A DNA stretch of 64,000 bases. It comes from JAFGRU01 sp963665915. Lineage in GTDB: Bacteria; Desulfobacterota; Desulfuromonadia; Desulfuromonadales; JAAYDE01. Location: NCBI GenBank assembly GCA_963665915.2, contig CAXXSG010000004.1:475607-539606 (forward strand), written 5' to 3'. The position numbers and the translations under genes are program-made. This document shows, piece after piece, positions 28,219 to 36,942 of this stretch. The notes under the pieces were generated by a model that did no database searches, was not told the DNA's origin, and was given only the letters and a program-made list of their open reading frames with translations. Each line of letters starts with the position of its first letter. Within the stretch, counting starts at the first letter, position 1.

Positions 28219-28641
28219 CTAGTTCCAGGCCCCTTTCTTGAAGCTGAAAATATGTTTATTGGGGGTAACCGCCACGGCAGCAAAGTCACCCCTCTTGCAT
28301 TCCGCAGGGCTGGAGCCCAAGGCTTCAAACACCTTTTCCTGGTAGGACAGGATTCCAACGTAAGGAATAGTTTTGGATTTTGAACGACGGACCCTGAATT
28401 TTAATGACGAGTCGTCAATTTTGTGAAACCGGGCACAATATAAACCATTTTGTTTCTTTTTGATCTGCATGCGGGAGCGGGAAAACTGGTGATTGCGGTT
28501 AAGGTGTTGGACTTTTGTTTTGGCAAACTTCTTAAAACTCGCACGCATCGCTACCAGAACATCGTCACCGCCGGCAACAACCGGCGAAGCTATCAATGCT
28601 GCCAACAACACGATCAGCAAAACTCTTAACAGTTTTTTCAT
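28219..28641 (-). CDS. Small secreted protein of unknown function
   Basis: From ATG 28641 with GGGGAGG upstream, 140 residues. A signal peptide covers residues 1-23 (MKKLLRVLLIVLLAALIASP then VVAG). The mature part is very basic (Lys/Arg-rich, for example KKFAKTKVQHLNRNHQFSRS) and has two cysteines (in YCARF and AECKRGDF) that may form a disulfide. I do not recognise the family. It is monocistronic. Confidence 0.65.
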   Translation of the reverse strand: MKKLLRVLLIVLLAALIASPVVAGGDDVLVAMRASFKKFAKTKVQHLNRNHQFSRSRMQIKKKQNGLYCARFHKIDDSSLKFRVRRSKSKTIPYVGILSYQEKVFEALGSSPAECKRGDFAAVAVTPNKHIFSFKKGAWN

Positions 28642-28858
28642 GATTGACCTCCCCAAAAATTTGTATTGGTCAATCTAGAGAGCAATCGCTGTTCCAAAAA
28701 TAATGGCATGGGATTAAGTCTTCGATATCACTGGAAACAAAGTTTAAAAACCCCTGCAAAGCATACCCGGGAAACAGCAATAGGGTAACAAAAGGTGACA
28801 ATTTTTTCCATAAGGTCGGCGAAAAAAAGGAAGGGCCTTCTATTTTCGTCGCAAATAA

Positions 28859-28893
28859 ACAGCCGGCCAAGCTATTCATGCCTGGCCGGCTGT
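28859..28893 (-). terminator. Intrinsic terminator downstream of the VWA-OmpA gene
   Basis: ACAGCCGGCCA (28859-28869) pairs perfectly with TGGCCGGCTGT (28883-28893). On the minus strand the stem is followed by TTTATTT. Confidence 0.82.
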
Positions 28894-28922
28894 GGTGTAA
28901 CCTGTGTCAAGACGGACTGTCG

Positions 28923-29999
28923 TTATTTGGTCACAATTTCAACTCGACGGTTAAGCTTGCGGCCGTCTTCAGTCATATTGTCAAACTTAGGCTGGTTTTC
29001 ACCGTAGCCTACCACATCGAGACGATCAGCAGAGACACCATTGCTGGTAAGCCAATTCCCGACAGCTGCGGCACGACGCTGGGAGAGTCCCTGGTTGTAC
29101 GCTTCAGAGCCAACGGAATCCGTGTGCCCGGCAACTATGAACTGAGCACCAGAGTCTTCCTCGAGGATCATTTGAACCTGCTCAAGGACAGGAATCATAT
29201 CATCGCTGATATCAGCCTTGTCGAAGCCAAACAGAAGGTTGAACGTGATGACCTCTTTTGCGACCACAACCGGTGCAGGCGCCGGTGCTGCAGCGGCAAC
29301 ATCATTATAGAGGACCTTTTGGGCGAATCTGTCCATTCCGGCTTTGGTAGAAAGAGAGTTGACATCCGCACTGGCCGAACAGTTCGAGAGGCCGTTGATG
29401 CTGTCGATCGTCATCTGCCCGTCACTGCTGTCGGCGAGGCTGACTGCATGGATACAGATATTGTCACCATGTTTATCATATAGGCCTTTGGCCTCGTCAA
29501 CGGGATCGAAGCCGGCATTCCAAGCACCATCAGTGAAAAGAACAATGGCAGTTTTCCCAGAAAGTGGCGTCATTTCCTCACCCTCTTCAAGTCCTGAATC
29601 GATTATTTCACCGGCTCCACTCAGGCCTCTTCCAATGTAAGATAAGCGACCCCGCAGTCCGATGTCTGTATCCACATCTCCAACTGCTGAGCTGAGAAGA
29701 CCGTTCTGATAAGTTTGCAACGGAGCGACTTCTTCAAACGGTGCAACCGTGAAAACACCGGTAGTGTAGCCCAGCTCAGGAACAGCCTGATCAAAGCGGG
29801 AGACCATATCGACAGCTGCATCGATTTTTTTCTGTTGGGTGTCGGCATAGCCTTCAGACATGGACCCGGATGTGTCAATTAATACAAGAAGATTATCGAC
29901 TTTCCTTACCATCTTTGCCGATGCAGCGGGTGGAAGGGCCACACTCAGGGTAAATGTCAAGGCCATTAAAACTAACGAAAGCTTGCCAATTTTTGTCAT
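28923..29999 (-). CDS. Von Willebrand A domain plus OmpA C-terminal domain protein
   Basis: The 358-residue exported protein has a signal peptide (1-27). A VWA domain (about 33-235) follows with the metal-dependent adhesion motif DTSGSMSEG. Two Cys in NICIHAV and LSNCSAS could pair. An OmpA domain (about 245-358) has FGFDKADISDDM, VAGHTDSVGSEAYN, QRRAAAVGNWL and LNRRVEIVTK. OmpA domains bind peptidoglycan, so this is likely a periplasmic or outer-membrane protein displaying a VWA module for protein binding. GAAGGAGAG precedes the ATG. Confidence 0.87.
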   Translation of the reverse strand: MTKIGKLSLVLMALTFTLSVALPPAASAKMVRKVDNLLVLIDTSGSMSEGYADTQQKKIDAAVDMVSRFDQAVPELGYTTGVFTVAPFEEVAPLQTYQNGLLSSAVGDVDTDIGLRGRLSYIGRGLSGAGEIIDSGLEEGEEMTPLSGKTAIVLFTDGAWNAGFDPVDEAKGLYDKHGDNICIHAVSLADSSDGQMTIDSINGLSNCSASADVNSLSTKAGMDRFAQKVLYNDVAAAAPAPAPVVVAKEVITFNLLFGFDKADISDDMIPVLEQVQMILEEDSGAQFIVAGHTDSVGSEAYNQGLSQRRAAAVGNWLTSNGVSADRLDVVGYGENQPKFDNMTEDGRKLNRRVEIVTK

Positions 30000-30402
30000 C
30001 TTGTCTCTCCTTCAGCGTAAAATAATTGCAATCGAAATTGTTAATATCAACGTATACCAGTTGGTTCAGAATTTTTTTTAGATGCGGATGTTCCTCCTCT
30101 CCTTTTTCGTGATTAAATATCCAAAGTTATCACGACCTACACACGAATTTCTAAATTTTCCTAATCTTAACTCCTCCAAGAGGCATTGCGAATACAATAA
30201 TATAATATTAATTCAACAACACAAAAATTCAACTGCGTCTCATTAAAAACAATTCTCCAAGTCAAAAAAAATTCCCGAAAGCGTCCTTTTGATCTTTATT
30301 GATTGGTGACAGAGTCCTCATATATTTTGCCAACCTGGATGAACCCCCTTCCCGGCTTATCTTGTCGCTCGTGTGCTGGATATGAATGATTATGTCGTCG
30401 TT
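30000..30402. other. AT-rich region upstream of the VWA-OmpA gene
   Basis: About 400 bases of AT-rich sequence hold no credible gene. The promoter of the leftward VWA-OmpA gene must lie here. No repeat from the families in this window is present. Confidence 0.5.
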
Positions 30403-31146
30403 TCACTTCAACGTATCTGTCAGAAAATCCTGAAATCGTTTCCAGGATTTCCTGTCAGCAGCCTCCTGGTAGCGGTTCCCGTCAAAAACCGTAAAAGCAT
30501 GCTGAGCACCGCCATAGGTAATCATCTCGTGGGCAATACCGGCCGCCTCAAGCTCTTTGCCCAGATCAGCGAACTGGTCCAGGGTTATGGCCGAGTCAGC
30601 GGAGCCATGCATAATCAGAATTTCACCCCGGGTAAAGGCATAATTTTGCCCCTCCGGCGTCTTCAGACCGCCATGAAAAGTGACGAAACCTTTGAGGTCA
30701 ACACCATAACGCGCCAATTCCAAAACCGCCGCGCCACCAAAACAGTAGCCCGCCGCCACGGCATTCTCGACATTGGCGCCACGGGCTTTAGCCGCCGCCA
30801 GTGCTCCGTTCATCAATTTCCGCATTTTGTCGCGGTTTTTGTAAAGCTCCCCGGTATGCTGGCGCTTGTCCGTCACCTCGGTGGGACGCACACCGGCACC
30901 AAATAGATCAGCCGCAAAAACGGTATAACCCAGTTCTGCAAGCATATGAGCCCGCTTGACCTCATAACCCGTCAAACCATCCCAGTCGTGAATTAACAGC
31001 ACCAGAGGTGCTTGTTTGGCAGGGCTGATATAGTAACCCTCATAAGATTGCCCGTCGACCTGATACATCACCGCCGAACCGTTGGCACCGAACGAAACAC
31101 CGGCAACGACCAGAATCAGCAAAAGAGATAAAAAGAAGCAACGCAT
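30403..31146 (-). CDS. Dienelactone hydrolase family protein, secreted
   Basis: From ATG 31146 (AAGGAGC upstream) 247 residues with a signal peptide ending near SFGA. It is an alpha/beta hydrolase of the dienelactone hydrolase type. The nucleophile elbow is AAGYCFGGAAV with Cys, the acid is in MHGSADSAI and the histidine in GGAQHAFT. Export suggests a carboxylester or lactone substrate outside the cytoplasm. It is a common annotation in this bacterial group, but the substrate is unknown. Confidence 0.87.
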   Translation of the reverse strand: MRCFFLSLLLILVVAGVSFGANGSAVMYQVDGQSYEGYYISPAKQAPLVLLIHDWDGLTGYEVKRAHMLAELGYTVFAADLFGAGVRPTEVTDKRQHTGELYKNRDKMRKLMNGALAAAKARGANVENAVAAGYCFGGAAVLELARYGVDLKGFVTFHGGLKTPEGQNYAFTRGEILIMHGSADSAITLDQFADLGKELEAAGIAHEMITYGGAQHAFTVFDGNRYQEAADRKSWKRFQDFLTDTLK

Positions 31147-31281
31147 AGTAAAAGCTCCTTCCAAAATTATTTTCATACTGAAAACATGACGATCCGCGAT
31201 CATTTCCGCACGGATGCCGCTTGATAAAATTATAACAAAAAATGATCAGGAGACTTATTCTCAGGCGCTTTTCTGATGGTC

Positions 31282-31460
31282 AACCCGGATTATTCATTAA
31301 AACTTCTGCTGCAACCGTTAAGTGCACGCCACCTCAAACCGTGCTCGCTCCGTGCTCTTCTAGGTACTGCAAGTACGCCTGCATCGCGCGTCACTGTGCT
31401 CGACTTGATCTGACGCACACTTATCTGTTTCGCAACAAAGCCTGATGAATTACCCGGGTT
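31282..31460. repeat. R4 element, full copy 1
   Basis: About 180 bases from AACCCGGATTATTCATTAA to the inverted TGATGAATTACCCGGGTT. It carries the inner landmarks GCTGCAACCGT and CGCAACAAAGCCT. It lies between the convergent hydrolase upstream region and the M48 gene 3' end. Confidence 0.82.
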
Positions 31461-31472
31461 AATCGAGTGTTT

Positions 31473-32726
31473 TTAGTCTTTTTTCACTTTTGCCAATCCT
31501 CTCAGGAAACCCACCCTTTCGACCAGCGGGGGATGGGAATAGTAGAACCAGGCGTAAAATGGATGAGGGAAGAGACCGGAGAGATTTTCCCGGGCGAGTT
31601 TGATAAGGGCCGATGCCAGATCAAGCGGCTTTTCCGTCAAAGCGACAGCAAACAAGTCCGCCTCCTTTTCGTGACGCCGGGACAGCCAGGCGCTTAAAGG
31701 GGTGAGAGGGAAAAGGATTATTTTTCCGAGAACGCTGAGAACCACCAGTTGGGCGGAGAATGAAAGGGTTTCAAGCCCGAGCAGGGACGGCAGAACAGCC
31801 GATTGGATCAGAATGAAGGCGAGACCGATCCCCAGGAAAGAACCTCCTACCGTAACAAGCAAGCGCTTGAGGATATGGCGCTTTTTCCAGTGTCCGATCT
31901 CGTGGGCCAGAACTGCAACTATCTCCTCCTTGTTCATCTGTTCGATGAGGGTATCGAAAAGAACGATTCGCTTGACCTTGCCGATGCCGGTGAAATAGGC
32001 GTTTGAATGGCCGCTGCGCCGGGAGGCATCGACCTGCAGAACACGGCTGACCTGAAGACCTGCATTGTGAACGACATTTTCCACCCCTTCCGCCAACTCC
32101 GCATTATCCAGCGGTTTAAATTTAAAAAAAAGCGGTTCGATCAGATAGGGTGAAAGCACCATTAAAAAAAGGCTGACCAAGGTCAAAAAACCCCACACCC
32201 AGAGCCACCAGAATGAGGTCGCCTGCACCAGCCAGAAAGCCCCTGCCGTTAGCAGGGAGATCAGAACGGCAGAGATGGCGGCGGTTTTCCCCAGATCTGA
32301 AAACCAGAGCGTGATATTCGAACGATTAAAACCGTATTTTTCTTCCAGAACGAACGTGTGGTGATAAGAAAAGGGGATGCTCAAAAGAGTCTGAAACAGC
32401 AGCAGGCCAAGGAAAAAGAAGACCCCGGTAAGGATGAAAGAATTGCCAAGAGACAGAACCCATTGGTCGTACAAAGGGAAAAGGGCAGAAAAAAAGAAGA
32501 CGATGAATATCCCCTCTTCCACCACTGATTCAAGCAGCGATGCTTTTTCCTGGGCGAGGTTGTAGGCAGCGGTTTTTTTCTGCAGATCTGTGGATATTTC
32601 CCCCTCGAATCCCGGTGGAATTTCATGCCGCCGCGCCCAGTTGTGCTTCAGGTTCAGATACTTCAAGACATATCCAAAAATCAGTACCAGCAGATATCCG
32701 CTAAGGAACCCCATTTTTATGATCAT
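31473..32726 (-). CDS. M48 family membrane metallopeptidase (Ste24/CAAX protease type)
   Basis: From ATG 32726 (GGGAGTGG upstream) 417 residues with several membrane helices in the N-terminal 230 residues. The zinc site is VLAHEIGHWKKRH, the third ligand Glu is in RRHEKEADLFAV, and the family run is RSGHSNAYFTGIGKVKRIVLFDT. The size and layout match the Ste24-like M48A group rather than HtpX. It probably degrades membrane or misfolded proteins. Confidence 0.88.
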   Translation of the reverse strand: MIIKMGFLSGYLLVLIFGYVLKYLNLKHNWARRHEIPPGFEGEISTDLQKKTAAYNLAQEKASLLESVVEEGIFIVFFFSALFPLYDQWVLSLGNSFILTGVFFFLGLLLFQTLLSIPFSYHHTFVLEEKYGFNRSNITLWFSDLGKTAAISAVLISLLTAGAFWLVQATSFWWLWVWGFLTLVSLFLMVLSPYLIEPLFFKFKPLDNAELAEGVENVVHNAGLQVSRVLQVDASRRSGHSNAYFTGIGKVKRIVLFDTLIEQMNKEEIVAVLAHEIGHWKKRHILKRLLVTVGGSFLGIGLAFILIQSAVLPSLLGLETLSFSAQLVVLSVLGKIILFPLTPLSAWLSRRHEKEADLFAVALTEKPLDLASALIKLARENLSGLFPHPFYAWFYYSHPPLVERVGFLRGLAKVKKD

Positions 32727-32865
32727 GCACCACTCCCTGAAAAGCGTCTGAAAAACAGCGCCTTTTTTTTTCAACCGCTTGCCGACCAAATCCATTTGTT
32801 ATTTTATACTAACATGGCAGAATCGTTAGGCAAACAGTGAAAGTTACACACGACTAACTTTTCTC

Positions 32866-32919
32866 TTGACTTGACACGAGGAAGGACTATAATCCGATTT
32901 TGTTAGTCTGAACTAACTA
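32866..32919 (+). promoter_or_regulatory. Promoter and DtxR-type operator of the iron-uptake operon
   Basis: TTGACT (32866-32871) and TATAAT (32888-32893) are 16 bases apart. Directly after the -10 box, GTTAGTCTGAACTAAC (32902-32917) is an inverted repeat similar in form to DtxR/IdeR boxes, placed over the expected transcription start. It is the natural target of the regulator encoded next, so the operon is probably repressed when iron or manganese is plentiful. Confidence 0.78.
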
Positions 32920-32937
32920 CAGCGGGAGACACCAACA

Positions 32938-33426
32938 GTGCAGGATCTTTCCCATAGCGCTCAAGATTATCTGGAGGCGGTTTATGTGCTCGCCGACAAA
33001 GACGGCCTCACCCGCGTCAAGGAAGTTGCGGACTTCCTTGACGTGAAAAAGCCAAGCGTGGTTTCCGCCATGAAAGCCTTGATGAAAAAAGGGCTGGTGC
33101 ACCACCAGCATTACGGCGGCCTGGAACTGACTCCCCAAGGAAAGACCCTGGCCCGGGACATCCACAATCGGCATAAGGTCCTGTTCAGGTTTCTGCATAA
33201 GGTCCTGGATGTCAATACCGAAACGGCGGAGGCGGATGCCTGTCGCCTCGAACATCATATCAGCCAGGAGACCCTTGCCCAGCTTGTAAAGTTCGTTGAA
33301 TTCACAGACGCCTTTCCAAACCGGGAGAAAGTCCCCAAGTGGCTGTGTTTTTTTAGAAAATTCTCCGAGACAGGGGAAGCACCCTCGTGCATTAACGATT
33401 TATCGAAGGAATGTGGCAGCGAATGA
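32938..33426 (+). CDS. DtxR/MntR family metal-dependent repressor
   Basis: The 162-residue protein starts at GTG with GCGGGAG upstream. A winged helix covers residues 1-70 (DYLEAVYVLADKDG, VKEVADFLDVKKPSVVSAMKAL). The dimer and metal domain follows, with ADACRLEHHIS matching the ligand helix of DtxR. The SH3-like C-terminal domain of DtxR is absent, as in MntR-type proteins. The two FeoA proteins encoded next contain that kind of SH3 fold on their own. It overlaps feoA by ATGA. Confidence 0.88.
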   Translation: MQDLSHSAQDYLEAVYVLADKDGLTRVKEVADFLDVKKPSVVSAMKALMKKGLVHHQHYGGLELTPQGKTLARDIHNRHKVLFRFLHKVLDVNTETAEADACRLEHHISQETLAQLVKFVEFTDAFPNREKVPKWLCFFRKFSETGEAPSCINDLSKECGSE

Positions 33427-33650
33427 ATACCCTGAAAGATCTTAAAATCGGCAGAAAAGCCCGCATTATCAGAGTCGGGGGTGATATGGTTTTGAAAAAA
33501 CGCCTTCTGACCATGGGAGTCGTTCCCGGAACGGAAGTCAGTGTCGACAATGTAGCTCCCCTCGGCGACCCGATCGACGTCGCACTAAAGGGATTTCATC
33601 TTTCCCTGCGGAAAGAAGAAGCTGAACTTATTGATGTGGAGATGCTTTGA
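33423..33650 (+). CDS. feoA: FeoA family protein 1
   Basis: The 75-residue SH3-like FeoA protein is a cytoplasmic partner of FeoB. Residues include LKIGRKARIIRVGGD and LTMGVVPGTEVSVDN with PLGDPIDVALKGFHLSLRKEEA. ATG 33423 overlaps the stop of the repressor gene; an ATG four codons earlier is also possible. Three bases separate it from the second feoA. Confidence 0.85.
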   Translation: MNTLKDLKIGRKARIIRVGGDMVLKKRLLTMGVVPGTEVSVDNVAPLGDPIDVALKGFHLSLRKEEAELIDVEML

Positions 33651-33653
33651 ACC

Positions 33654-33875
33654 ATGTGCCCTTTAGCGCTCTGTCATGCAGGAGAAAAAGTCAAGGTTGA
33701 AAAGATCGCAGGAGGTCGTGACGCCTGTTGCCGCTTGAAGGCCATGGGTCTTTTCCCGGGCGAGGAAGTAGAGGTCGTGTCATCACACTGCGGGCCGGTT
33801 GTCCTTAACGTCAAAGGCTTCCGTCTGGCTCTTGGCTGTGGAATGGCCCGGAAAATCCTTGTTTCCCCCCTCTAA
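33654..33875 (+). CDS. feoA: FeoA family protein 2
   Basis: The second 73-residue FeoA is distinct from the first. It has MCPLALCHAGEKVKVEKIAG, then LKAMGLFPGEEVEVVSSHCGP and VNVKG-like strands. Two extra cysteines near the start and one in SSHCGP could bind metal, which the first copy lacks. Tandem FeoA proteins before FeoB are known in this bacterial group. Its stop is directly followed by an R1 element. Confidence 0.85.
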   Translation: MCPLALCHAGEKVKVEKIAGGRDACCRLKAMGLFPGEEVEVVSSHCGPVVLNVKGFRLALGCGMARKILVSPL

Positions 33876-34039
33876 GGAAACCTGTCGGGCTCAGGAATGA
33901 ATCTACTGCAAAACCGGCAAATCGGACCATATTTCCGCAAATTATCGATAAATAGTCTCGCTTTTCGCTCTCAAATTTGCGAAAATCTGTCCTCGATTTT
34001 CCATTTTTTCGTTACGATTCCCCAAGTCCGACAGACTCC
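33876..34039. repeat. R1 element, copy 3, between feoA and feoB
   Basis: This 164-base copy starts at the base after the second feoA stop and ends 17 bases before the feoB ATG. Right end CCAAGTCCGACAGACTCC is inverted relative to the left CTGTCGGGCTCAGG. Inner arms TTTCCGCAAATT and AAATTTGCGAAAA pair. It is the only sequence between the two genes. Confidence 0.88.
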
Positions 34040-34056
34040 TAAGGTTGATTGATTTG

Positions 34057-36096
34057 ATGAGGAATGACATTGTAATCGCCCTTGCCGGCAACCCCAACTC
34101 CGGAAAAACCACCATTTTCAATGCTCTTACCGGCGCCCGTCAGCGAGTCGGAAACTGGCCGGGCGTTACGGTTGAAAGAAAAGAAGGTAAAACCGATATC
34201 GGCGGTCGTCAGATGACGATCGTAGATCTGCCCGGCATCTACAGCTTGACCGCCAACTCCATGGATGAGCGCATATCACGCGACTTCATCACTCACGACA
34301 AACCCTGTTTAATTGCCGTAGTACTTGATGCCTCCAACCTGGAGCGCAATCTCTATCTCTCCCTGCAGTTGATGGAACTGAAAACATCCCCCGTGGTCCT
34401 GATTTTCAACATGATGGACGAGGTCGAAGACAAGGGGATGCAGATCGACGTGGAGGAACTCTCCCGGACCATAGGGGTACCGATCATCCCTACCGCCGCC
34501 AAAAAAAAACAGGGGATCGAGGAACTCAAGAAAGCCATCGCCGAACAGATTGGAAATAAAGACCTCGCCCCCCCCGAAATCCCCTTCCGATATCGCGAAA
34601 ACATCGAACTCGCCATCCAAAGGCTCTCGGAAGATCTGGCCCGGGATGATGTTCTGAGCGAAATAAGCCCGTGCCGCTGGATGGGGATTAAACTCCTTGA
34701 GGACGACCTTGAATATCTGGCCCGGCTCGAAAAAAGCCCAATCAGGGACGACATCCTCAACGACCTTGGTGTTCTGAAAAAAGAGGTTGAAAAGGAAATC
34801 GGCTACGATCTCGAAACAGCCCTTGTGGAGGAACGCTACGGGTACATCAACGGTCTGGTCAAGGAGTTCGTGAAAAAATCATGGGGCCTGGCGGACCGGC
34901 TCTCTATTTCCGACAAAATCGACAAGGTTCTGGCCAACCGCATGCTCGGCCTGCCGATTTTGTTTCTTTTCATCTGGCTGATCTTCAAGCTGACTTTCGA
35001 TGTCGGCGGGTTTTTCGTCAAGTATGTCGACCAGGGTTTCAACTTTCTCGGCAGCCAGGCCGCCGCTCTGATCCACGCCCTTCAAGGCCCAACCTGGCTT
35101 TCCTCTCTGGTTCAGGACGGCATTATCGGCGGGGTCGGCTCGGTTATGGTTTTTGTTCCCATCATCTTCTTCCTTTACCTGGCCATCTCCCTTATGGAGG
35201 AATCTGGATACATGGCCCGCGGCGCTTTTGTCATGGACAAAATCATGCACGCCATGGGACTGCACGGCAAGTCCTTCATCCCCATGGTGGTTGGATTCGG
35301 TTGCAACGTCCCCGCTATCATGGCCACCCGGACCCTGGAAAATCCCAAGGACCGGATTATTACCATCCTGATCAGTCCACTAATGTCCTGCGCCGCCCGC
35401 CTCCCCATCTATATTCTTTTTGCCGGTGCCTTTTTCGCCAAACACCAGGGAACTGTCATCTTCTCCCTTTATTTGCTGGGCATCCTCCTCGCTATGGGTC
35501 TTGCACGGCTGTTCAAAACTCTCTTTTTCAAAGGGGAGCCGGCACCCCTGATCATGGAGCTGCCCCCTTACCGCTTCCCTTCATGGAAAAGTATTCTCCT
35601 CAGCGCCTGGCACCGCTGCTTCATTTTTGTCAAGAAAGCCGGAACAGTGATATTCCTGGCCGTGATCGTGGTCTGGTTTCTGGCCAGCATGCCACTCGGC
35701 GTGGAATACGCCAGCCAGCAAAGCATCATCGGCCGCATCGGCTCCCTCTTCTCACCCCTGCTGGAACCCTTGGGCTTCGGCTTCTGGCAGGCCACCGTGG
35801 CCCTGGTTTTCGGCATCCTGGCCAAGGAAATCGTGGTCGGAACCTTGGGCACCCTGTACGGCACCGGGGGTGAAACCCTGATCACCGCTATATCTCAGCA
35901 TTTCACCCCGGTCAGCGCTTACGCCTTTATGGTTCTCTGCCTCGTCTACATTCCCTGCACCGCCACCATCGCCGCAGTCCGCAAGGAGACCAACTCCTGG
36001 TTCTGGGCTTCCTTTACGGTTGCTTATACCCTGAGCCTGGGGTGGGTACTGGCCTTCATCATCTATCAGGTCGGCAGTATTCTGTTCCCGGCCTGA
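34057..36096 (+). CDS. feoB: Ferrous iron transporter FeoB
   Basis: The 679-residue protein imports Fe2+ across the inner membrane. The G domain has G1 GNPNSGKTT, G2/G3 VERKEGK and DLPGIYSL, and G4 NMMDEVED. The spacer domain runs to about 280. The membrane part includes the Gate motifs VPIIFFLYLAISLMEESGYMAR, GFGCNVPAIMATR and SCAARLPIYILFAGAFF. The ATG at 34057 is preferred; a TTG four codons earlier with AAGG just before is possible. Confidence 0.95.
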   Translation: MRNDIVIALAGNPNSGKTTIFNALTGARQRVGNWPGVTVERKEGKTDIGGRQMTIVDLPGIYSLTANSMDERISRDFITHDKPCLIAVVLDASNLERNLYLSLQLMELKTSPVVLIFNMMDEVEDKGMQIDVEELSRTIGVPIIPTAAKKKQGIEELKKAIAEQIGNKDLAPPEIPFRYRENIELAIQRLSEDLARDDVLSEISPCRWMGIKLLEDDLEYLARLEKSPIRDDILNDLGVLKKEVEKEIGYDLETALVEERYGYINGLVKEFVKKSWGLADRLSISDKIDKVLANRMLGLPILFLFIWLIFKLTFDVGGFFVKYVDQGFNFLGSQAAALIHALQGPTWLSSLVQDGIIGGVGSVMVFVPIIFFLYLAISLMEESGYMARGAFVMDKIMHAMGLHGKSFIPMVVGFGCNVPAIMATRTLENPKDRIITILISPLMSCAARLPIYILFAGAFFAKHQGTVIFSLYLLGILLAMGLARLFKTLFFKGEPAPLIMELPPYRFPSWKSILLSAWHRCFIFVKKAGTVIFLAVIVVWFLASMPLGVEYASQQSIIGRIGSLFSPLLEPLGFGFWQATVALVFGILAKEIVVGTLGTLYGTGGETLITAISQHFTPVSAYAFMVLCLVYIPCTATIAAVRKETNSWFWASFTVAYTLSLGWVLAFIIYQVGSILFPA

Positions 36097-36108
36097 CCGA
36101 AAAGAGAG

Positions 36109-36831
36109 ATGCGACTCACATTCCTCGGAACCCGCGCCCTGACGGAAACAAGTTCCCACCGCCATCATTTCAATAGCGCTCTCCTGATTCTGGAAGGAAA
36201 AACTCGTGTTCTGGTCGATTGCGGCTCGGACTGGCTGGGCCGAATAAAGGCAATCGATCCGCAGACCATCCTCATCACCCATGCCCATTCCGATCATACC
36301 GGCGGGCTGGCAGAAGACGCCCCCTGCCCCGTTTTCGCAACGGCAAAAACCTGGCGAAGTTTGCAGGACTACCCTATCAGGGAAAAACACATCATCCTGC
36401 CGAAAATTCCAATTCAAATCGGCGATTTAACCGTCGAAGCCGTCCATCTTCACCATTCCGAGCGCGCGCCCTCAGTTGGCTGCCGCATATCATCCGCCGC
36501 AAGGAGTGTTTTCTACTCCTCTGATGTGGCTCTGCTCCCAGACCCGCAAAAATCTTTACGCAATGTTCAAATTTACATCGGTGACGGTTCAAGCTACCGG
36601 GTTCCGCTACTGCGAAGCGGAGAAGACGGACCCCTGGGACATGCCTCCGTTGCAACACAACTCGAGTGGTGCGCCAACGCAAAAGTCACACGAGCGGTTT
36701 TCACTCACTGTGGAGAGGAACTGATTGGTGATCAAGCCAGCGCCTTCGAAGAAGAGATTCAGGTGCTTGGGGAAAAATTGGGGGTGGAAACGCTGATCGC
36801 CTGGGACGGCATGGAATTGAAACTGGATTAA
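36109..36831 (+). CDS. MBL-fold metal-dependent hydrolase
   Basis: The 240-residue protein is of the ribonuclease Z/lactamase B type. It has MRLTFLGTRALTE, the metal motif THAHSDHTGGL and further histidines in HLHHSERAPSVG, YSSDVALLP and FTHCGEE. The order resembles arylsulfatase/RNase Z-like hydrolases with one chain. The substrate is unknown. It begins 12 bases after feoB with a GAGAG ribosome site, so it may be co-transcribed, but a role in iron uptake is not shown. Confidence 0.8.
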   Translation: MRLTFLGTRALTETSSHRHHFNSALLILEGKTRVLVDCGSDWLGRIKAIDPQTILITHAHSDHTGGLAEDAPCPVFATAKTWRSLQDYPIREKHIILPKIPIQIGDLTVEAVHLHHSERAPSVGCRISSAARSVFYSSDVALLPDPQKSLRNVQIYIGDGSSYRVPLLRSGEDGPLGHASVATQLEWCANAKVTRAVFTHCGEELIGDQASAFEEEIQVLGEKLGVETLIAWDGMELKLD

Positions 36832-36867
36832 AAAACCCCTCGGACTCTATAACCCCATGGGTCTGTT

Positions 36868-36942
36868 AGCCCGGGTTGTTCGTGTGGCTTTGTCGTAAAA
36901 GCGTCGGTTGCAGAAAAAGTCTATATGAATAATGAGGGTTAG
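36868..36942. repeat. R4 derivative with internal deletion
   Basis: AGCCCGGGTTGTTCGTGTGG with TTTGTCGTAAAA on the left, then GTCGGTTGCAG, then TATGAATAATGAGGGTT on the right. These are the two ends of R4 with the central 100 bases missing. The right end supplies the stop codon of the NtrC-type regulator gene (36939-36941). Confidence 0.65.
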
